A stretch of DNA of 49,025 nt from contig CAZUDB010000024.1 in assembly GCA_964619055.1 (NCBI GenBank), positions 1 to 49,025 on the forward strand. Direction: 5' to 3'. Below, piece after piece: positions 8,445 to 15,427 of this stretch. Below the pieces are notes generated by a model that saw nothing but the letters and a program-made list of their open reading frames with translations, was not told where the DNA came from and did no database searches. This stretch comes from CAYVUM01 sp964619055 (GTDB lineage: Bacteria; Pseudomonadota; Alphaproteobacteria; Rhodospirillales; Defluviicoccaceae). The translations under genes were made by a program, and so were the position numbers. Within the stretch, counting starts at the first letter, position 1, and each line of letters starts with the position of its first letter.

Positions 8445-8954
8445 ATGGCTCTGGTTATTCACCTGAAGAAGGGTCAGCAATTGATCGTCAACGGCGCGGT
8501 TCTCGAAAATGCCGCTGGCCGGACGATCAGCCTACTGCTGAAAAATAACGCTGCCGTGCTTCGTCAAGACGATGTCCTATCACCGGACAACGCAGCAACA
8601 CCGGCTTCCAGGACTTACTATGAACTACAATGCGCATATCTGTTTCCCGATTTGCGCGACCAACATTTACAAAATTTCAACGACCTCCTCGAAAGTTACT
8701 TAGAGGCCGCGCCCAGCGCACAAGCGATCGCCGAGGACATCCGTGCGGCGTTGGAAGAGGATCGTTTGTACGCCGCGCTAAAACGTGCCCAGGCGTTGAT
8801 CCGGCACGAAGGAGAGGTGCTTTCCAATGGCCAACAGCAAACAGATCCGCTCGTACAAGAACCCGCCGCAGCCGGGGAACCCACGCGCGACCGAAGCGTG
8901 GGCGCTGAGCCAAGCTGCGCTCAGGCTGAAAGACGCCGCACTGTCCGGGGATAA
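8445..8954 (+). CDS. flbT: Flagellin expression regulator FlbT, with C-terminal extension overlapping flaF
   Basis: A 169-residue FlbT, the alphaproteobacterial post-transcriptional regulator that binds flagellin mRNA (a repressor in Caulobacter, an activator in some relatives). The first about 125 residues match the family: MALVIHLKKGQQLIVNGAVL, then TYYELQCAYLFPD and LKRAQALIRHEGEVL. Family members usually end near that point at about 140 residues. Here the frame runs on for about 42 more Pro/Glu/Arg-rich residues into flaF in a different frame, ending at 8954, giving a 128-base coding overlap. This looks like loss of an ancestral stop codon or a frameshift near 8820; a sequencing error cannot be excluded. 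ATG at 8445 follows AAGGAGGG. First gene of the tight flbT-flaF-flmG-maf string. Confidence 0.9.
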   Translation: MALVIHLKKGQQLIVNGAVLENAAGRTISLLLKNNAAVLRQDDVLSPDNAATPASRTYYELQCAYLFPDLRDQHLQNFNDLLESYLEAAPSAQAIAEDIRAALEEDRLYAALKRAQALIRHEGEVLSNGQQQTDPLVQEPAAAGEPTRDRSVGAEPSCAQAERRRTVRG

Positions 8955-9315
8955 GGAGTCGCTGCGCACGGCAGTGCGGCTCAACTGGAGGCTCTGGACG
9001 ATTTTCCAGTCCGAACTGTTGGCACCGCAATGCCAGGTCCCGCAGGAAATGAGACTGAACATGCTGTCGCTTGCGAACTTTGTCGACAAGCACAGCGTTG
9101 CCACGATCGCCGACCCGACCCCGGATAAAGCGGACGTCCTGATCGGAATCAACCGCGAATTGGCCAGTGGGCTGTTTACGACACCCAGGGAGGCGACAGA
9201 GGCCACTTCTGCCGGTTCCACGGCAACGCCGACACCCGTGAGTGGCACCACCGAAGGCCTTGCGCCGCCGCCGAAATCGGCATCAGAGACGGCCGCTGTT
9301 CGGATGACGACATGA
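8827..9315 (+). CDS. flaF: Flagellar protein FlaF (copy 1, with low-complexity tail)
   Basis: A 162-residue FlaF, the partner of FlbT that is required for flagellin translation and secretion in alphaproteobacteria. The family core covers residues 18-112: ATEAWALSQAALRLKDA, then TAVRLNWRLWTIFQSEL, VPQEMRLNMLSLANFVDKH and IGINRELASGL. Residues 115-162 are a Thr/Ala/Pro/Ser-rich tail that the second copy at 14900 lacks. ATG at 8827 sits inside the end of flbT but has its own GGAGAGG about nine bases upstream, which decides the start. The stop overlaps the next start by ATGA at 9312, implying coupled translation with the FlmG-like gene. Confidence 0.9.
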   Translation: MANSKQIRSYKNPPQPGNPRATEAWALSQAALRLKDAALSGDKESLRTAVRLNWRLWTIFQSELLAPQCQVPQEMRLNMLSLANFVDKHSVATIADPTPDKADVLIGINRELASGLFTTPREATEATSAGSTATPTPVSGTTEGLAPPPKSASETAAVRMTT

Positions 9316-11327
9316 CTCGATCAGCCGCACCCGGCGAAGGGCGTGTCGTCACGTTGCCGGCCGCGGGCCGGCTTGGTGGGCTGCTCAAGGCCAGCCGCAA
9401 GGCGTTTGCCGGCGGCACGCCGGAGCGGATCGAGGGCCGCCTAGAGGCGTTTATCGACAAGACGCCCGATTGCGCAGAAGCGCTCTACGCGCTCGCCCTG
9501 GCCTGCACCTGCCGTTATGACCTTGCGAAAGCGCACTCTCTCGTTGATCAGGCCATGGCCTTGTCACCGAGCTGCCGGCAGTATGCGGATTTGCGCGCCG
9601 TCATTCTGTGCCTTGCCGGCCAACTCACCGATGCGGTCTACTATGCTAAACTCTCGATTACGCTGGACCCGCAACCGGTGCTGGAAGGCCTTTGGCCATC
9701 GGGATTGCCCACGTTTGCGGACTGCCTACGGATCATCGAGGATCAACCGCTGCTGACCTGGGCCATGGCCGAAACGCGCCGCGGACGTTGGCGGCGCGCG
9801 GAATTTTGGTATCGTCAGCACCTAGCCTTTGTGCCAGGCAGTGCCCCCGCGTGGATTGGGCTCGCCACCGTTCTGACCGCTTCCGGCCACATGCGCGCCG
9901 CGGTGGATGCGCTCCGGGCCGGTCGCCACGCGGTACCATCGGACGTGACGGTCGTGTCGATGCTGGCGCAATCTCTGACGGCCGTCGGCGACCATGCTGC
10001 CGCTCGGAGTTGCCACGCCGTGGCGATCGAGCGGGCACCGGAAGAGGCCGGCGTGGCGGCAGCAGGGCTGACCGATCGCTGGCGTGATCCGGCCGTGCCC
10101 GAGGCTGAGTTGGTGGCAGATATCCTGGCCTGGGGACAGCAATTCGGTGTCACACAGAACAGTGCGCCGCCCCTTGCAACGACCGCCGAAGACGGTCCGC
10201 TGACGGTCGGAATCCTGGTCGGCCAGAATGCCCATGCCGCGTGGATGCCCTTTCTCGTCGACTGCCTTGCCGCGATGGATCGAGCCCACTGGCGACTCGT
10301 TGGATTCGGTCACGGCGATCTGGCCGGCCCCCAGTCGTCCGCTCTCCAAGGTGCCTTCGACCATTGGCGAGATGTGGCCGGCCTGGACCCCCTGACACGT
10401 GCCGCCATCGTCGCGGCCGAAGGCGTGCAAATCCTGCTCGATCTGGCGGGTTTCGATGCTCCCGGCGACCTGGTCGCCTACGGTGCGCGGATGGCCCCAT
10501 GCCAGATCGCCTGGACGGGCAGTCCCTTCGGCACGGGTCTCGCCGGAACCGATTTCGTATTGACGGACCGGTATGTCTGCGATCACGGCGGTGCGGTCGC
10601 TGATCCGCCCCTCTGCCTTGATTTGGGCGCCATTCTCGTGACACCGCCGCATCCAATGAGCGGCAACACGGTGAGCGAGCCGAGCCCGAGCCTTGAGCCG
10701 CGTGACGGCGACTGCGCGATCGTGTTCGCCGCCGATGCCGATATCGGTGCACTGGATGCTGAGACGGTGGCCTTGTGGGCGACCGTGCTGGAGCGCTGCC
10801 CCGGCGCGACGTTGGTGCTGGCGGACCGCGAGTTGACCCATCCGGCCAATCTTGAGCGGCTTACGGATTTGTTCAGCAATCATGGTCGGGCCGATCGCAT
10901 TGACATCCTCGGCGGAGAAGATGCTCAGGATCGGGTTCGACTGTTCCAGCACGCCGATGTGGTCCTGGTGCCGCGCCATGCGGCCGATCCACAGCTGGCC
11001 ATGGATGCCATTGGTGCCGGGTTGCCCATCGTTTGTCCTGCGGGCACAAGCGCGTTTTCCAGGGCCGCTGGCAGCGTCCTGCATCACTTGGGCTGCGGGC
11101 AGGAGACCATCGCCGCCAACGAGCGAGCCTACGTGGAGATGGCGGTGGCCTGGGCAAGCGACGCGGCCAGACGGGCGGAGTGGCGGCGGACGGTGGCCGG
11201 GCGATTGGTTGAAGCGCCACAGCTGGATGCCAAGGCACGCGCCATCGACCTGGAGACGGCCCTGTTCGTAGCGTGGAGCCGGGTCGTTGCCCCGCGGCCT
11301 CGCACCGACCGGGACTGCGCGGCATGA
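9312..11327 (+). CDS. FlmG-like TPR / GT41-fold protein, candidate flagellin glycosyltransferase
   Basis: The 671-residue protein has about 230 residues of helical TPR-like repeats (PDCAEALYALALACTCRYDL, APAWIGLATVLTASGHMRAA, VVSMLAQSLTAVGDHAAA) followed by a domain with the O-GlcNAc transferase (GT41/SPINDLY) fold at about 275-650. Landmarks are PCQIAWTGSPFGTGLAGTD near 395-415 and a DVVLVP..AMDAIGAGLPIVCPAG stretch near 550-580. The same architecture is known in Caulobacter FlmG, which binds flagellin through its TPRs and transfers pseudaminic acid. By eye, the HTT motif and catalytic Lys that GT41 enzymes use for UDP-GlcNAc are replaced here (PQL and Ala), consistent with a different donor such as CMP-nonulosonate; that is an inference from memory alignment. 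Context supports the role: flagellin and flaF upstream, maf overlapping downstream by ATGA, and pseB nearby. Confidence 0.78.
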   Translation: MTRSAAPGEGRVVTLPAAGRLGGLLKASRKAFAGGTPERIEGRLEAFIDKTPDCAEALYALALACTCRYDLAKAHSLVDQAMALSPSCRQYADLRAVILCLAGQLTDAVYYAKLSITLDPQPVLEGLWPSGLPTFADCLRIIEDQPLLTWAMAETRRGRWRRAEFWYRQHLAFVPGSAPAWIGLATVLTASGHMRAAVDALRAGRHAVPSDVTVVSMLAQSLTAVGDHAAARSCHAVAIERAPEEAGVAAAGLTDRWRDPAVPEAELVADILAWGQQFGVTQNSAPPLATTAEDGPLTVGILVGQNAHAAWMPFLVDCLAAMDRAHWRLVGFGHGDLAGPQSSALQGAFDHWRDVAGLDPLTRAAIVAAEGVQILLDLAGFDAPGDLVAYGARMAPCQIAWTGSPFGTGLAGTDFVLTDRYVCDHGGAVADPPLCLDLGAILVTPPHPMSGNTVSEPSPSLEPRDGDCAIVFAADADIGALDAETVALWATVLERCPGATLVLADRELTHPANLERLTDLFSNHGRADRIDILGGEDAQDRVRLFQHADVVLVPRHAADPQLAMDAIGAGLPIVCPAGTSAFSRAAGSVLHHLGCGQETIAANERAYVEMAVAWASDAARRAEWRRTVAGRLVEAPQLDAKARAIDLETALFVAWSRVVAPRPRTDRDCAA

Positions 11328-13306
11328 TGGGAACTCAAACCAAGCTGTTCGAGCGCAACTGCCGAGCCTTTCGCCGGCGCTTTCCCCAGGTCTGGGCCAA
11401 GCTTAAGGAGACCGGCGGCGGTGCCACCTGGCTCGTGGAAAAGGACGGCACGGTCATCAATCTGGCTCTTGACGCCGAGACCATGCTGTATCCCGACGCC
11501 GGGCCGGATTGGTCACGGGGTCAGATGGAGTCCTTCCGGCGCTTTCCGGAGCGCCTGATCCTGAGCGATCCAAGCCACTGCAACCTGTCGGCCGTGTCCA
11601 TGGCGCTGCTGGGCGATCTAACTCGCTACCTCCGGGACAACGGCATGACGGACCGGCTGCACGGTGCGCCTGTCGTCGACGTCGGTTTCCTGGTCGTGTT
11701 CGGAATTGGCCTTGGTTGGCACGCTCAAGAGCTGGTCCGCGATACGCCGGCCCGACACATCGTGTTCATCGAGGCGTTTCCCGAGTTTCTCTATCAGTCA
11801 CTCTTCGTGGTCGACTGGCTGGCGGTATTTCGAGCGGCCGAGCGACGTGAGCGCACGATCGACTTCGTGCTGTCGTCCGATCCCGGGACGATTACGTCCG
11901 CTGTCACCAAGGTCGTTTCCGATCACCGCATCACCTTCCTGGACGGCAGCTACTTTTGTGCTCACTACTACGCCTGGGCGTACCGTGAGGCACTGATTCG
12001 TTGTCATGACGAACTCAAGCCCATCAGCATTTCGACCGGGTACTTCGAGGACGAGTTGGAGATGATGACCAACGCGTCCAGGAACCTGAAACAGCACAAA
12101 TTCGCGCTGGTCGACTCGACGCCGCGGCTGGAGCAGAACCTGCCGGTTTTTATCGTCGGTGCCGGTCCGTCGCTGGATCGGGATCTGGAGCACATTCGGC
12201 GCTTGCGCGACCGCGCGGTCGTGATTTCGTGCGGAACGACCCTCGGCATCCTGCTGAAGAACGGCATTCGGCCGGACCTCCATTGTGAGAATGAGCGCGG
12301 CCCGCTGGTTTTTGACTTGTTGTCGGAGGTGGGCGCCGCTCACGGGTTTGAGGGGATCACCTTGCTGGCGTCCGCCACAGTTGATCCGCGTGTGCCCACG
12401 TTGTTCGATGACGCTTGGTTGTTTTTTCGCGGGGCGCTGTCCTCCACGGCCGTCCTGGGCAAGGCCTTCAAGCCGCTTGCCGGTGCCGATCCGCTGGTCT
12501 GCAACGCGGCGTTCGCGGCCTCGATTTGGCTCGGGTTTCGCAACGTCTACCTGTTCGGCGTTGACTTGGCACAGAAGGCCAAGGGCCAGCATCACGCCAA
12601 GGACTCGATCTACTACGCCCACCACCACGCCAGCCTGGACGATCTTTACGTCAAGCGCTTCGATCGCAGTGTGCCCGGTAACTTCGGCGGCACGGTCGAG
12701 ACTTGGTGGGCCTTTGAAATGGCGCGCCAGACCATGACATGGCTGCAGTTGCGCCAGCCCGTGAACCTCGTCAACTGTAGCGACGGGGCGCGGATCGACG
12801 GCGCCCGGCCCAAAGTGGCCGCAGCACTGACGTTGCCGGACGGGTTGCCGGACAGACGCTTCGTGCTCGGCCAGATCACGTCGCGGCTTCGTCGTTTGAC
12901 CCCTGGAGAGGCACTCGCGGATCTGGACCAGGCGCACGAGATCGAGGGATGCGATCACTTCATGGCAGCGCTCGATGAGACGATTGAGGCGGCGCGGTCG
13001 GCCGGCGATGGCTTTTTCGAGCTGGAGCGGCGGCTCAATGGCCTCGTCGACCCGCCGGACCAGCGTTCCCGTTGGAGCGCCTACTATTTCATATGCCGCG
13101 GCTCGGTTCGTTCCATGCTGCGCCTCGGCGCCTTTTTCGGCACCCGAATTCAGGACCCCGATGAGCGGGCCCGATACTTCGATCATTTCTTGACGTGCTG
13201 GCGTCAGCGCTGCGGCGAAATGGCCACGCAAACTAAGTCGCTCCTGGCCGAAATCGATGGCGATGTCAGCACGCCGGACGATCACGACATTAGGCGACGC
13301 GCCTGA
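11324..13306 (+). CDS. maf: Motility accessory factor Maf (DUF115/MptE-like), candidate flagellin nonulosonate transferase
   Basis: A 660-residue Maf-family protein. The central domain carries the hallmark VFIVGAGPSLDRDLEHIRRL (GAGPSLD at 279-285), then SCGTTLGILLKNGIRPD and HCENER at about 320-325; a helical C-terminal region follows. Maf proteins of Campylobacter, Aeromonas, Shewanella and Geobacillus are required for adding pseudaminic or legionaminic acid to flagellin and have a sialyltransferase-like Rossmann core. ATG at 11324 overlaps the stop of the FlmG-like gene (ATGATGG), so the two are translationally coupled; an adjacent in-frame ATG at 11327 is an equally possible first codon. 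pseB, starting 271 bases downstream, can supply the first step of the sugar donor pathway. The rest of the pathway (pseC, F, G, H, I) is not in this window. Confidence 0.88.
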   Translation: MMGTQTKLFERNCRAFRRRFPQVWAKLKETGGGATWLVEKDGTVINLALDAETMLYPDAGPDWSRGQMESFRRFPERLILSDPSHCNLSAVSMALLGDLTRYLRDNGMTDRLHGAPVVDVGFLVVFGIGLGWHAQELVRDTPARHIVFIEAFPEFLYQSLFVVDWLAVFRAAERRERTIDFVLSSDPGTITSAVTKVVSDHRITFLDGSYFCAHYYAWAYREALIRCHDELKPISISTGYFEDELEMMTNASRNLKQHKFALVDSTPRLEQNLPVFIVGAGPSLDRDLEHIRRLRDRAVVISCGTTLGILLKNGIRPDLHCENERGPLVFDLLSEVGAAHGFEGITLLASATVDPRVPTLFDDAWLFFRGALSSTAVLGKAFKPLAGADPLVCNAAFAASIWLGFRNVYLFGVDLAQKAKGQHHAKDSIYYAHHHASLDDLYVKRFDRSVPGNFGGTVETWWAFEMARQTMTWLQLRQPVNLVNCSDGARIDGARPKVAAALTLPDGLPDRRFVLGQITSRLRRLTPGEALADLDQAHEIEGCDHFMAALDETIEAARSAGDGFFELERRLNGLVDPPDQRSRWSAYYFICRGSVRSMLRLGAFFGTRIQDPDERARYFDHFLTCWRQRCGEMATQTKSLLAEIDGDVSTPDDHDIRRRA

Positions 13307-13577
13307 GCCCCGGGCGCAGCGCTGCGGGCCTTTCGCCTTACCCCACGCATCGTTGCGTTCGCCGCCTGCGACGATAGCGCTGGGGTCGACGTCGATCGCC
13401 CTTGCGGGTTGGGCGCCGCAAACACTTCGATCGAATTGTGCGACATGACCAATTGGCCAAAGGGCAACACCCCATTAACCATGACGCGCTACGATACCCC
13501 CCGTTTGTAGCCTGCCTGGTCCAAGCCGGCCTTTGTCAGACTTGGGCGGAGTTGAACCAACCGGGGAGCCGCCGGCA
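13307..13577 (+). other. Intergenic region between maf and pseB
   Basis: Just after the maf stop is a 12-base perfect palindrome CGCAGCGCTGCG (13315-13326) followed by GGCCTTT, at best a weak terminator. No -24/-12 or clear sigma-70 promoter was found for pseB, although the length suggests an independent promoter. The segment 13440-13515 is locally more AT-rich. No gene is seen. Confidence 0.3.
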
Positions 13578-14792
13578 ATGAGCGCGCAAATCACACCACC
13601 GTTTTTCAATGATCAAACGTCCACCGCGGCCAGGACGGTGCAGGGTAGTCTCTCCCACGCGGGCGCCTTCCAATGCGGACTTGCCGACACTGACATTGCC
13701 GACTGGCTTCGCGAGCACGGCGGCACGGCACCGGAGCCCCGCTACTACACGCTTCCGCTTTCCAGTTATTACGATCTCTCCGTGGATCTAACGGGCAAGT
13801 CAGTGCTGATCACGGGTGGCACCGGTTCCTTCGGTAAACGGTTTGTGCGCACCGTCCTGGACCGCTACGAGCCGAAGCGGCTGATCATCTTTTCCCGAGA
13901 TGAGCTGAAGCAGTACGAGATGGAACAGGCCTTGCGGGCGAGGGGCAACGCCTGTTTGCGCTTCTTCATCGGTGACATTCGCGATCGTCAGCGTCTGGAA
14001 CTGGCGATGCGCGGGGTCGACGTGGTGATCCACGCAGCGGCACTCAAGCAGGTTCCGACGGCCGAATACAACCCAACGGAATGCATCCATACTAACGTTC
14101 TGGGCGCCGAAAACGTCGTTCAGGCCGCGCTTGCGAGCGAGGTGGGCTCGGTCATCGCCCTCTCCACCGACAAAGCGGCCAATCCGGTCAACCTGTATGG
14201 CGCCAGTAAGCTTGCCTCCGATAAGATCTTTGTTGCCGCCAATCACTTGAGCGGTAATCGCGGGACCCGATTTGCGGTCGTCCGATACGGCAACGTGGTC
14301 GGCTCACGCGGCAGCGTCATCCCGTTCTTTCAGCGCCTGATCCGGGACGGAGCCACGAGCCTACCAATCACCGACGCCCGTATGACTCGGTTCTGGATCA
14401 CACTCCCGCAAGGCGTGGATTTCGTGCTGTCCTGCTTAAAACTGATGCGGGGTGGCGAGATCTTCGTGCCAAAAATTCCAAGCATGCGGATTGTCGACCT
14501 GGCGCGCTCTCTGGCACCGACATTGCCGACTCACGAGGTTGGCATTCGGCCAGGGGAAAAGCTCCACGAGGTCATGATCACTGCCGACGATGCCCGCACC
14601 ACTGTGGAGCTAAAAGACCGCTACGTCATTCAGCCCGCGTTCAAGTTCTGGTCGGACGACGGAGAGGATGAAAGCGACGACGGCACGACGCCCGGGACGC
14701 CCGTTGCTGATGGTTTTGTTTTTTCGAGCGATCTCAACGCTGATTGGCTGGACGATGCAGCGCTCGCCCGGATGCTGACGGAACTCGACTGA
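13578..14792 (+). CDS. pseB: UDP-N-acetylglucosamine 4,6-dehydratase/5-epimerase PseB (FlmA-like), N-terminally extended
   Basis: The first enzyme of pseudaminic acid synthesis, an extended SDR that converts UDP-GlcNAc to a 4-keto-6-deoxy sugar with C5 inversion. NAD(P)-binding GGTGSFG is at 80-86, the STDK acid/base segment at 196-199, and YGASK with Tyr207 and Lys211; FIGDIRD and HAAALKQVPTAEYNP are characteristic of the PseB/CapD branch. The usual protein begins a few residues before the Gly-rich loop (about 330 aa), whereas this one has about 72 extra residues before it and an acidic tail of about 45, total 404. I chose ATG at 13578 because GGGGAG lies nine bases before it; an upstream TTG at 13533 has no such site, and an internal GTG at 13782 also lacks one. 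It stands 271 bases after maf and 107 before flaF copy 2. Confidence 0.92.
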   Translation: MSAQITPPFFNDQTSTAARTVQGSLSHAGAFQCGLADTDIADWLREHGGTAPEPRYYTLPLSSYYDLSVDLTGKSVLITGGTGSFGKRFVRTVLDRYEPKRLIIFSRDELKQYEMEQALRARGNACLRFFIGDIRDRQRLELAMRGVDVVIHAAALKQVPTAEYNPTECIHTNVLGAENVVQAALASEVGSVIALSTDKAANPVNLYGASKLASDKIFVAANHLSGNRGTRFAVVRYGNVVGSRGSVIPFFQRLIRDGATSLPITDARMTRFWITLPQGVDFVLSCLKLMRGGEIFVPKIPSMRIVDLARSLAPTLPTHEVGIRPGEKLHEVMITADDARTTVELKDRYVIQPAFKFWSDDGEDESDDGTTPGTPVADGFVFSSDLNADWLDDAALARMLTELD

Positions 14793-14836
14793 TGGGCCGT
14801 GAGAGACACCCCCCCCCTCGCACCTTAAGGTTTACG

Positions 14837-14852
14837 TAACGGCGGGCCGTTA
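14837..14852. repeat. 16-bp inverted repeat upstream of flaF copy 2
   Basis: TAACGGC-GG-GCCGTTA, seven perfect base pairs around two bases, 47 bases before the second flaF start. It could be an operator or a short leader hairpin. No T-run follows, so it is not a terminator. Confidence 0.35.
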
Positions 14853-14899
14853 TGCTCGGACCGTCGGGTGTTGTTTTCACACCTGAGGAGTACAGATTA

Positions 14900-15277
14900 A
14901 TGGCACAGCAGGAAACAGCGCCGCGGACTCTGACCGCAACCGAGGAGAACGCCCTGGCCCTGTCCCAGGCGGCTCTGCTGCTGGACAATGCGCGGTCGGA
15001 GCGCACCCCGAACGTCGGCGCAGATGGTTCGGAGCCGACACGCCTGACCGCCGCCCTGCGCCACAACGCGGAGCTTTGGATTGGCATCCAAACTCTCGTC
15101 AAGCGTGCCAACGGTGCGCTGGCACCGGAGGTGAAGGCTAACCTTCAGCGCCTCGGCGACTTCGTCATTGGCATCACGCTCCGCGACGGCGAGAGCATGC
15201 CCGATGAAACGGTGGATACGCTTATCAACATCAATTTGCAGATCTCGGAAGGCCTCCTTCAAGCCTCGACCCACTAA
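14900..15277 (+). CDS. Flagellar protein FlaF (copy 2)
   Basis: A 125-residue FlaF paralogue. Core segments match those of the first copy: ENALALSQAALLLDNARS, LTAALRHNAELWIGIQTL, then VKANLQRLGDFV and LININLQISEGLL. It lacks the Thr/Pro-rich tail of copy 1 and the two are clearly divergent in sequence, so this is an old duplication or a separate acquisition, not a recent repeat. Start ATG at 14900 follows GAGGAG nine bases upstream; an upstream GTG-type in-frame start at 14852 falls inside a small palindrome and lacks a site. It is closed by a hairpin and a strong terminator, so it is the last gene of the plus-strand flagellar block, converging on flgL. Confidence 0.87.
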   Translation: MAQQETAPRTLTATEENALALSQAALLLDNARSERTPNVGADGSEPTRLTAALRHNAELWIGIQTLVKRANGALAPEVKANLQRLGDFVIGITLRDGESMPDETVDTLININLQISEGLLQASTH

Positions 15278-15318
15278 GCACGGGCCAGGGCCGAGACGGG
15301 AGATCCAAAATTCCCCCA

Positions 15319-15358
15319 AGTCCGTCGTGCTACGTCCTCCTCCCCCCCACGACGGACT
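15319..15358. repeat. Long perfect hairpin preceding the flaF-2 terminator
   Basis: AGTCCGTCGTG (15319-15329) pairs perfectly with CACGACGGACT (15348-15358) around an 18-base pyrimidine-rich loop. It sits between the flaF-2 stop and the terminator at 15364 and would give the transcript a second 3' stem, perhaps protecting it from 3' exonucleases. Confidence 0.5.
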
Positions 15359-15363
15359 GACTG

Positions 15364-15396
15364 GACCCGGGCCTCACAAAGGTCCGGGTCTTTTTT
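15364..15396 (+). terminator. Rho-independent terminator after flaF copy 2
   Basis: GACCCGG (15364-15370) pairs with CCGGGTC (15384-15390), extended by GCCT/AGGT pairing inside, followed immediately by six Ts. The T-run lies only on the plus-strand side, so it ends the flaF-2 transcript and not flgL. Confidence 0.88.
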
Positions 15397-15427
15397 AAGG
15401 GTTAATGTCGTGCTTCGAGAGGCGTCT

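Noticed and set aside
11798..13285. A 495-codon minus-strand frame opposite maf, and similar long frames opposite fliK and the FlmG-like gene
   Set aside because: No family features or ribosome-binding sites; the sense strands carry clear conserved motifs.
13315..13331. Terminator after maf formed by CGCAGCGCTGCG followed by TTT
   Set aside because: The palindrome has no loop and the T-run is only three bases; kept as a note in the intergenic entry only.
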